A DNA stretch of 5,823 nucleotides from Candidatus Micrarchaeia archaeon (GTDB lineage: Archaea; Micrarchaeota; Micrarchaeia; Anstonellales; Bilamarchaeaceae). The notes under the pieces are model-generated. The model did not search any database. It was not told where the DNA came from and was given only the letters and a program-made list of their open reading frames with translations. The DNA is taken from positions 1-5,823 of the forward strand of contig JBAZLI010000060.1 in assembly GCA_041650355.1 (NCBI GenBank). Reading direction: 5' to 3'. Positions 1 to 5,675 of this stretch are shown piece after piece. Within the stretch, counting starts at the first letter, position 1. Every line of letters starts with the position of its first letter. Position numbers and translations under genes: made by a program.

Positions 1-3000
1 TGGCCGCAATCATCCAACATAATTTTATCCGTGGCGCTTCTATTCTGGAAAAACACAGCAGCTTCTGTTTCGAAAACCGCAATCTTGGTGTCCATCTCGT
101 AAGCGTCGCTCAGCGCGCCGCTCGCCTCAAATCTACCATACAACCGCCGCAACTCCACAAATCCATCTTCAATACTGGAATCAACCCCACCTCCCTGCAA
201 GTATGCAGCATGCAGTTTGTTGATTTTTACAGATGCATTTTTCTTGTAAAGTTTCAGGTCGTTGGGAAGCCAGCCGGCATCATATTTCCTGAGCGCGTTT
301 ACCTGCCCGGCCAAATCCATCCCATCTAAACTCGAATTCAAATCTTGAAGGTGCGCACGCCTTAAAATCAGCCCCTCTTTGAAATCAGTGCCTGGCCGTC
401 CGTCAAGCACGGCATCTATTTCCATAAGTTCGCTCCTGAGATCTGAAGCGTACTTTTCCCGTTCTTTCTGGAGTTTGGACCTTTCGTTTTCCTCCAAACC
501 AATCTGCTCGTACGCCTGCCTGATTTTTACCGCTGCCCCGGCAAAATCACCATTTTCGAACAGTGCCTCAGCGTCGTGCACCAATCTGCTGGTTTCCAGG
601 CTCAGATTCAATTTTTTCAAATATTCCAGCTCCTGCTTCAAATACTCGCTGCTGTTGTCAACATAATAGCTGATTTCGTATCTCGTTTCCTTGTTTTTCT
701 TCAAACCATAAATCGTTATCAAAACCTGGCCTCCTTGCTCAACATATGAAATTTTTTCGCCCGTGAGAGTTATCACATTCAGCTCCTTGACCAAGCCTCC
801 GCTAGGAATGCTCGTCGTGAGTGTTAGCCATTCCATATCTAACCCCGGCCTTACGTACGCGCTGTATTTCTGGTAAACCCTCTTCCCAATCAGGCTGCTC
901 GCGTTCTGGTACGTGCCTTGTTCATATGCATCCAAAACTAGGTACCTGGCATTCAACATGTGCCTGCCTTCGCTCAAAATGGCCTGCGCAAAACCACCCT
1001 TAAGGCCCACCTCCACACCATCCACATCTAATGTTTCCCAATTGATTGGAACGTAAAAAGCGCTCACTGAGCCAAGGCATTCCACATCCCGTTGCTCCTC
1101 AACATCCGCGCTCCCGTCTGCATTCCCGCTCGCTGTCTTCTCGGCGCCCACAGTTCTCATGAGCGTAGCGTTCCTACCTAAACGGTACGTCTGCGTCTCA
1201 GAGGCCCCTATCTGGCGCAGATACATGGTCATCCTGCCGTCCGCATACGTGATTCCTCTGATATTGCTTCCCCCTGATTCAATATCTTCCTGTGAGAACT
1301 CCAGCGGCGTGCTGAATGACACCTGGACATCTTCGCCCGGATACTCAACGTTGTTGACTACGATTATGTCCAATTCGTTCCTGGTCGGCAAATCTAATAT
1401 GGCCCATTCGGAAAAGAGCGCGCTTCTTACGCTCAGATATCTGCCTATCTGTAGCTCGATGCTCTCTTCAGCGTTGTGTGTCGCATATTCATACTTCTGT
1501 CGCAGCATAGCCAGCGACCCCACTGCGTCCGGATACACCATTCTGCCTCCGGAAACTATACCGTGTTCCGCGTTTTCAACCATCGTGTCCAAATCATCAC
1601 AATCACTCCCACATAACTCTACTAGACGCATCGCCTCTGCCCTGGAGTCTTCGAGGTCTGCATATTCCTGCATCGCCTCTTCTACAGCCTGCGTAGCTAT
1701 GGCTTCACACTCGGCTATCTGCTCGCTCGCATTGTTGCTCCTGCTCACTACAGCCAGCCACTCCTCTTCGTAGCTTACATCAATCCCGTCTTTTTTCGCG
1801 TTTTCCAGGATGCTTTTTGCTTTCCTGCATGCGCTTACTGCCGACCAGTTCGTGTCCGGCTCTGCACTGGCATCAACGGCCCTGGCTTCCTCTGCATATG
1901 AAATAGATGCGGCATAATACTCGAATTTCAATCCTGGTTTTTTCTCAGCCTTGCCTTTCTCCAGCATCTCTTTTGCTTTGGTGTAGAGTGCTGTTGCCCT
2001 CGCCGGCCAGGCAGCAGTCCCGAACTTGCGCTCTACGTCGATGATTTTAGCGCTGGCTTCGGCTTCGTACTGTTGCACCAACCTATCCGCGTCTTGCTCG
2101 GCTTGTTTGAACCCAACATCGGCTTGGGCAGAAAACGCTATGGCGCTATGTGCATGGGTCATGGCCGTAGCAAGGTAGCCCTCATTTCCATACGCATACG
2201 TGCTGCGCGCCAGATCCAATTCATGCCTCGCCTCTTCAAGATTGCTATTCGCCTTCGCGACTTGGTCAGAAACAGAAGCGTCGTTTCCCCCTCCAATACC
2301 GCTCAATTCCAGGCCGCCATGTATCCTCCACGATTCACCTAAGGCCGCCTGAGCTGATTCTTGTTCCGCTCTTTTCACCTGCGCCTCCGCATCCAGCCCA
2401 AGCGCCTTATATGTAGCCAGGGAACCGGAAATGTGGCCCGCTATCGTCCTGTTCAGTGCAAGCGCCCGTGCAATCTCACCCTCTTCCTCATCCCCCAAAA
2501 CCTGCAGCGCTTCGCCAGCTTTCAGCATGGGGATTTCTTGTCTGACGCCATCAACGCCTTCCCAAACGACGCCCTTCAACCTGGTGAACGCCACATAGTT
2601 CTTGGATGTGCTATTGGTTCTGGCCGCATAAATGAAATTGGAGGCATTTTCACACGCATCGCTACCCGCGCTCTCAGCGCCGCATATTCCCATATACTCA
2701 GCATCCGCCAAACTCATCTCCGCGTCCCGCAACGCCGTATTGAACCTGGACGCCCTGGTTTCAAGTTCGTTTGCCGCGCCATCCATGGTCCCCTTCCATG
2801 CGGTTGAATATTCCTTGGAGAAAATCCTTAGTGCGATTGCACGCCTGACCTCGTCCCCGTACGGAACGTCGCAGGTCACTGTGCTTCCGAGAACAAGGCA
2901 CGTGCAGTTCATTATGCCTCGGGCCGAGCACAGGGCCCCCACGTCAACAAAATACGGCAGTACGCCGCTCTCGCTGAAAGCATCTATCTGCTCCTTGGCC

Positions 3001-3278
3001 CATTTTGCTTTCGTGTAATTGGCCTTTGCAGAGCTCAGATTTCCGGCGGCCCATTTGTTCGCACCCGCCTTTTCCAACTCAAGCTGTTCTAAGCTGTATT
3101 GCAGCAAATCCGAGTTCCAACCTGGATCTAATGGCGGCACAAAAGTGTAGTCCACCACATTCGAATCGCCTGGCCAGCCATATACGTTCCATGGCCTGTC
3201 GTATTTTTCCGGAAGGAACTCTGAAGAAAACGAAAGAAAAGCGAGCGCAATCAGCCCAAAAACCACTCGTTTGAGCAT
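1..3278 (-). CDS. Large exported helical/beta protein of unknown family, 3' end outside window
   Basis: The frame is open for 1092 codons from ATG 3278-3276 to the left edge, with no stop, so the C-terminus (and any membrane anchor) is unseen. Residues 1-18 look like a signal peptide: MLKR, then a hydrophobic core, with likely cleavage after Ser18 (Ser at -3 and -1). A Trp/Pro/Tyr-rich segment follows (about 26-55). Residues 56-100, 165-200, 290-470 and 480-610 are Ala/Glu/Lys-rich and probably helical. Gly-Asn or Gly-Asp turns at 79-80, 364-365 and 910-911 sit inside TPR-like helix pairs. Residues about 630-870 are beta-rich and may be two Ig-like domains. Helical sequence resumes after 880. 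There are 12 cysteines, four of them clustered (117, 125, 127, 136), and 15 N-X-S/T sequons. An exported, probably glycosylated cell-surface protein is inferred; no catalytic motif or known family was recognised. It has its own promoter and is separate from the upstream operon. The start is supported by the signal peptide and a TATA box 21 nt upstream. Confidence 0.88.
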   Translation of the reverse strand, partial: MLKRVVFGLIALAFLSFSSEFLPEKYDRPWNVYGWPGDSNVVDYTFVPPLDPGWNSDLLQYSLEQLELEKAGANKWAAGNLSSAKANYTKAKWAKEQIDAFSESGVLPYFVDVGALCSARGIMNCTCLVLGSTVTCDVPYGDEVRRAIALRIFSKEYSTAWKGTMDGAANELETRASRFNTALRDAEMSLADAEYMGICGAESAGSDACENASNFIYAARTNSTSKNYVAFTRLKGVVWEGVDGVRQEIPMLKAGEALQVLGDEEEGEIARALALNRTIAGHISGSLATYKALGLDAEAQVKRAEQESAQAALGESWRIHGGLELSGIGGGNDASVSDQVAKANSNLEEARHELDLARSTYAYGNEGYLATAMTHAHSAIAFSAQADVGFKQAEQDADRLVQQYEAEASAKIIDVERKFGTAAWPARATALYTKAKEMLEKGKAEKKPGLKFEYYAASISYAEEARAVDASAEPDTNWSAVSACRKAKSILENAKKDGIDVSYEEEWLAVVSRSNNASEQIAECEAIATQAVEEAMQEYADLEDSRAEAMRLVELCGSDCDDLDTMVENAEHGIVSGGRMVYPDAVGSLAMLRQKYEYATHNAEESIELQIGRYLSVRSALFSEWAILDLPTRNELDIIVVNNVEYPGEDVQVSFSTPLEFSQEDIESGGSNIRGITYADGRMTMYLRQIGASETQTYRLGRNATLMRTVGAEKTASGNADGSADVEEQRDVECLGSVSAFYVPINWETLDVDGVEVGLKGGFAQAILSEGRHMLNARYLVLDAYEQGTYQNASSLIGKRVYQKYSAYVRPGLDMEWLTLTTSIPSGGLVKELNVITLTGEKISYVEQGGQVLITIYGLKKNKETRYEISYYVDNSSEYLKQELEYLKKLNLSLETSRLVHDAEALFENGDFAGAAVKIRQAYEQIGLEENERSKLQKEREKYASDLRSELMEIDAVLDGRPGTDFKEGLILRRAHLQDLNSSLDGMDLAGQVNALRKYDAGWLPNDLKLYKKNASVKINKLHAAYLQGGGVDSSIEDGFVELRRLYGRFEASGALSDAYEMDTKIAVFETEAAVFFQNRSATDKIMLDDCG

Positions 3279-3298
3279 ATTTTTATATCTTGAGCAAC

Positions 3299-3306
3299 AA
3301 ATATAA
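3299..3306 (-). promoter_or_regulatory. TATA box of the large exported-protein gene
   Basis: The minus strand reads TTATATTT, lying 21 to 28 nt upstream of the A of the ATG at 3278. This is the archaeal TATA-box distance for transcription starting at or next to the start codon, so the mRNA is probably leaderless. No Shine-Dalgarno sequence lies just before the ATG; that stretch is AT-rich (GATATAAAAAT). The inner AT-rich stretch is too close to the ATG to serve as the TATA box for this start. Confidence 0.6.
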
Positions 3307-3345
3307 CATTATCGTTCTCCATGCTTTTACGTCATATGCCCTGCT

Positions 3346-3363
3346 TTGTAACTATAGTTACAA
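3346..3363. promoter_or_regulatory. Perfect 18-bp palindrome, candidate operator
   Basis: TTGTAACTATAGTTACAA equals its own reverse complement over all 18 positions; the flanking bases do not extend the symmetry. It begins 5 bp after the purN stop codon and is centred about 76 bp upstream of the start of the large exported-protein gene, 40 bp beyond the TATA box. A dyad of this kind without a spacer is typical of the binding site of a homodimeric helix-turn-helix regulator, and the position upstream of the TATA box would suit an activator. As RNA it would form only a weak AU-rich hairpin with no U-tract after it, so a terminator is less likely. The regulator is unknown. Confidence 0.55.
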
Positions 3364-3368
3364 TTCCC

Positions 3369-3989
3369 TCATTTATTCCGTACGTACCTCACTTTTCTAT
3401 CCTCAACTATGAATTTCCCCCCTGCAGTCATCTGCGCGACCTTCTTCACTCCCTCATGCTCCAGCATCCTGAGCATCTGCGCGACTTCATCCCCGGTTTT
3501 GCAATCTGAAATATCAACAGCTTTCTGGTAAATTACCGGTCCTGCGTCCAGGCCAGCATCAACAAAATGAATCGTGATTCCGCTCACCTTGCACCCATAG
3601 TCAAACGCCTGGTGTTGTGCATCCACACCTGGAAAAGCCGGAAGCAGGGACGGATGCAAATTTATCATCCTGTTTTTGTATTTCTCGAACAATTCCGGAG
3701 CCTTCACCAGCCGCATATATCCAAGCAGATAGAGGTAATCCACCTTATACAAATCCGCTATGCGCATTACCTCCCTGTCCATATCCTCGCGCGTTTTGAA
3801 TTTTCCTTTCTCCACAATATGAAATGGGATTCCAGCCTTTTTCGCCCGCTCCAAAGCGTACGCATCTTGTTTGTCAGTTATGAGCGCCCTTATTTCAGCG
3901 CCCTTTACCTCGCCATTCCCTATCCCGTCTATGAGCGCCTGAAAATTCGTTCCGTTCCCGCTTGCCAGCACAACAAAAGAAACCATCAT
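3369..3989 (-). CDS. purN: Phosphoribosylglycinamide formyltransferase (GAR transformylase)
   Basis: This enzyme transfers the formyl group of 10-formyl-THF to glycinamide ribonucleotide, the third step of de novo purine synthesis, in the cytoplasm. The 206 residues are normal length for PurN. The phosphate-binding motif SGNGTN is at residues 10-15, and the folate-site segment GYMRL is at 90-94. The catalytic triad is intact: Asn110 and His112 in NLHPSLLP, and Asp148 in HFVDAGLDAGPVI, equivalent to E. coli Asn106, His108 and Asp144. The Asp123 region (PGVDA) resembles the Bacillus type rather than the E. coli His119 type. It is the last gene of the operon, 17 nt after the cyclo-ligase gene that feeds the same folate pool. 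The annotated start is the first of two adjacent ATGs; the second (3986) has better Shine-Dalgarno spacing and may be the true start. A formyltransferase with another substrate is possible but unlikely given the conserved sites. Confidence 0.95.
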   Translation of the reverse strand: MMVSFVVLASGNGTNFQALIDGIGNGEVKGAEIRALITDKQDAYALERAKKAGIPFHIVEKGKFKTREDMDREVMRIADLYKVDYLYLLGYMRLVKAPELFEKYKNRMINLHPSLLPAFPGVDAQHQAFDYGCKVSGITIHFVDAGLDAGPVIYQKAVDISDCKTGDEVAQMLRMLEHEGVKKVAQMTAGGKFIVEDRKVRYVRNK

Positions 3990-3991
3990 TA

Positions 3992-3997
3992 CACCTT
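3992..3997 (-). promoter_or_regulatory. Shine-Dalgarno-like site of purN
   Basis: The minus strand reads AAGGTG, complementary to part of the conserved 16S rRNA 3' tail. It lies 2 nt before the first ATG (3989) and 5 nt before the second (3986). The spacing favours the second ATG, which would shorten PurN by one methionine. The site shows that this operon-internal gene can be initiated by a leadered mechanism. Confidence 0.6.
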
Positions 3998-4006
3998 GCT
4001 CAGCTT

Positions 4007-4546
4007 TTATTCAATTACCCATTCTTCTGCAATTATTTTATCCATTTGCATATCGTGCTCCTCGCGCGGCAGTTTGCCCAGCACCTGCCATTTATAGCAC
4101 AATCCTATTGAAACCGCGCTGCTATTTGAAAGATACCTGTCGTAGCCGCCCTTTCCGAAACCCAGCCTGTGCTTCTCCAAATCAAAAGCAAGCCCGGGCA
4201 CAATTAGCACATCCGGCTCCCCTTCTTCACCGTCAATCGGCTCCATCACACCATTATCGGCTTTCTCAAGGAGCGCTTCACCCCTGAATTCGCAGAAGCA
4301 AATCCCCCCGTTCAGTATTTTCGGCAAATAAATATTTTTTCCAAAAATTCCTGCCTTTTCAATCATCTTCCGCGTATCTATCTCGCCCCTGAGCGGGTAA
4401 TAGAACCCCGCGCTTTCAGCCCTCAGAAATGCATAATCCGCAAACAAGCACCTGAATGCCCGTTCGCTCGCTTCCTCAACCTCCTTCTGAGCAAGCGCAT
4501 CCCTTTTAGCGAGCATTTCCTTCCGCAGCGCGTTTTTGCTATCCAT
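4007..4546 (-). CDS. 5-formyltetrahydrofolate cyclo-ligase (5,10-methenyl-THF synthetase)
   Basis: This enzyme converts 5-formyl-THF to 5,10-methenyl-THF with ATP hydrolysis, the only known route back into the one-carbon pool for that storage form; it acts in the cytoplasm. The 179 residues match the family's usual 180-200. The N-terminal helix LRKEMLAKRDAL (7-18) is typical, as are the substrate-site segment GFYYPLRGEIDT (47-58) and NGVMEPI (98-104). The signature VPGLAFD (116-122) continues into the ATP-binding loop GFGKGGYDRYL (129-139), and the C-terminal EEHDMQMDKIIAEE (162-175) matches the family's HD-x-x-MD ending. The start codon overlaps the end of pelA by 8 nt (ATGGATAG contains the pelA stop TAG), indicating translational coupling. 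Its product is two steps from the 10-formyl-THF used by PurN, encoded 17 nt downstream. No defect is visible. Confidence 0.95.
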   Translation of the reverse strand: MDSKNALRKEMLAKRDALAQKEVEEASERAFRCLFADYAFLRAESAGFYYPLRGEIDTRKMIEKAGIFGKNIYLPKILNGGICFCEFRGEALLEKADNGVMEPIDGEEGEPDVLIVPGLAFDLEKHRLGFGKGGYDRYLSNSSAVSIGLCYKWQVLGKLPREEHDMQMDKIIAEEWVIE

Positions 4547-5573
4547 CCATGTCCACCCTGAACCTCAAAATAGCTGAAATGCCCCCTAGTCCCTTGAGTT
4601 CCTGCCCAGGGTCCCCCTCAGAAGAGAAAACCACTACCGCACTCGTTTTTTCCGCACCCTCGGCTAGCGCTTCAACTCCTTTGTCCGCCCGCAGCAATTC
4701 GTCCAGCACCATGAAAACCTCAACAGCCCCCATTTCCAGGGCTTTCTTGCTCTCCTCGCGCCCGTACGCCGCGAGCCCATCCTCCTTGTTTATGTGCACC
4801 TTCAGCCGGTTCATGAGCTCAGCTTCCTTTTCCATCCTCGCCTCACCCATCAGCCTCCCGACTATACCTCTCTTGAGCAGTTCATTCACGCCATTCCGTT
4901 CAGCATACGAAACATTCTCAAAAGAAACTCGTTTCAACAATTCAGGATTTTTCTTCTCCAGATACTTTCTGAAATTGTCCTTCTCGAAGCCCGGCCCCGC
5001 CACCACATACCTTTCCTCGTGCCCGTCCATCTCCTTCGCTATGTCCCCATAGTACGCGAGCTTCTTCTCCTCGAACCGCTCGTCCCGCTTCCTTGCCTCG
5101 CAGTAAATTTCCGCGCCGAAATCCACCCCGTAGCCCATAACCATCGCGGTGAGCGCCTTTTCATCATCCATCACAACGATGCGCACTTTCGGCCGCTTCG
5201 CCTCCTTCTCTGCTTCGCGCAGCCGGTTGAGCTGGTGCGCCTTCCAGTGCTTCACTATTGCTATCTTTCCCCCTTTCTCCACTTCGAGCGTATGGTATTT
5301 CCCGCGCTGCACGAATTCCTCAGGGCTTCCCTGCACGATTTTTCCCGTAAGCCTGAGCCTGTTCGCATACCTCGCGAACTCCGCCTTCTCCACTTCGATA
5401 CGTATAAACACGGGCTTGCGCTCCTCCTTGTCCCCGAGCTTCACGCTCCTGAACGTTTTCGCTTCGGCAAAATCCCCTGCTTCCACGATCCGCTCCAGAT
5501 GCCACAAATCATCCAGCGTTTCAGGAACCAGCGCCGCTTCGCCTGTTTTCTTGTCTATCCTGAGGATGCGCAT
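4539..5573 (-). CDS. pelA: Pelota / Dom34 ribosome-rescue factor
   Basis: Archaeal Pelota (aPelota) enters the A site of stalled ribosomes with the GTPase aEF1A and, together with the ATPase ABCE1, promotes subunit splitting; it is cytoplasmic. The 344 residues are the standard archaeal length. The Sm-like N-terminal domain spans about residues 1-128, with the family segment YHTLEVEKGGKIAIVKHWKA (93-112). The central eRF1-like domain (about 130-255) has VVAGPGFEKDNFRKYL (190-205) and lacks the GGQ peptidyl-hydrolysis motif, as expected for Pelota rather than the release factor aRF1. The C-terminal L7Ae-like domain (about 256-342) ends in FSSEGDPGQELKGLGGISAI (316-335), a strong family signature. 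It is the first gene of a three-gene operon with two folate enzymes. The start has a TATA box 21-29 nt upstream and no clear ribosome-binding site, so leaderless translation is likely. The plus-strand frames across this gene are antisense shadows. Confidence 0.96.
   Translation of the reverse strand: MRILRIDKKTGEAALVPETLDDLWHLERIVEAGDFAEAKTFRSVKLGDKEERKPVFIRIEVEKAEFARYANRLRLTGKIVQGSPEEFVQRGKYHTLEVEKGGKIAIVKHWKAHQLNRLREAEKEAKRPKVRIVVMDDEKALTAMVMGYGVDFGAEIYCEARKRDERFEEKKLAYYGDIAKEMDGHEERYVVAGPGFEKDNFRKYLEKKNPELLKRVSFENVSYAERNGVNELLKRGIVGRLMGEARMEKEAELMNRLKVHINKEDGLAAYGREESKKALEMGAVEVFMVLDELLRADKGVEALAEGAEKTSAVVVFSSEGDPGQELKGLGGISAILRFRVDMDG
4553..4558 (-). promoter_or_regulatory. Shine-Dalgarno-like site of the cyclo-ligase gene, inside pelA
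   Basis: The minus strand reads GGGTGG, ending 6 nt before the ATG at 4546 and lying within the last codons of pelA. This choice of start is supported over the ATG at 4550, which is in the pelA frame. Together with the 8-nt overlap, it suggests that ribosomes finishing pelA can reinitiate here. Confidence 0.5.
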
Positions 5574-5585
5574 AACCAGATTTGG

Positions 5586-5620
5586 AAGCGCGGTTTATAA
5601 TTGGTTTCTCCATCGCGCTT
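5586..5620. repeat. 7-bp inverted repeat flanking the pelA TATA box
   Basis: AAGCGCG at 5586-5592 and its exact complement-inverse CGCGCTT at 5614-5620 are separated by 21 bp that contain the pelA TATA box. The arms could bind a dimeric regulator that blocks or bends the promoter. A 7-bp match somewhere in a 100-bp interval is not rare by chance, so this is tentative. Confidence 0.25.
5594..5602 (-). promoter_or_regulatory. TATA box of the pelA operon
   Basis: The minus strand reads AATTATAAA, lying 21 to 29 nt upstream of the A of the pelA ATG. Purine-rich GGAGAAACC just upstream could serve as the TFB-recognition element. The spacing predicts a transcript beginning at or within a few nucleotides of the start codon. 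A 7-bp inverted repeat flanks the box (5586-5592 and 5614-5620). Confidence 0.65.
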
Positions 5621-5645
5621 TTTTCCAGCCTCCAAAACTAACAAC

Positions 5646-5655
5646 AATTAAAAAA
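5646..5655 (+). promoter_or_regulatory. TATA-like box of the divergent right-hand gene
   Basis: AATTAAAAAA lies 21 to 30 nt upstream of the ATG at 5676, with the same near-edge spacing as the other two TATA boxes in the window. It is a weaker TATA match (no alternating TATA core). No Shine-Dalgarno sequence precedes the ATG, so a leaderless transcript is predicted. Confidence 0.45.
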
Positions 5656-5675
5656 CCCGTCTGGCAAATAACCTC

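Noticed and set aside
1159..1773. Plus-strand open frame of 204 codons, and others between 379 and 3274
   Set aside because: They lie antisense to the continuous 1092-codon minus-strand frame, have Ser/Leu/Cys-rich shadow-like composition, and lack promoters or recognisable domains.
3346..3363. Palindrome as an intrinsic terminator of the purN operon
   Set aside because: The possible RNA hairpin has a short AU-rich stem, and no U-tract follows it on the minus strand; an operator fits better.
3567..4097. Plus-strand frames across purN and the start of its upstream neighbour
   Set aside because: purN has all its catalytic residues in the minus frame; these plus frames give no plausible protein.
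4794..5600. Plus-strand open frame of 268 codons
   Set aside because: It is antisense to pelA, whose product is recognised over its full length; the His/Leu/Arg/Pro-rich translation matches no family and is a shadow of a biased coding strand.
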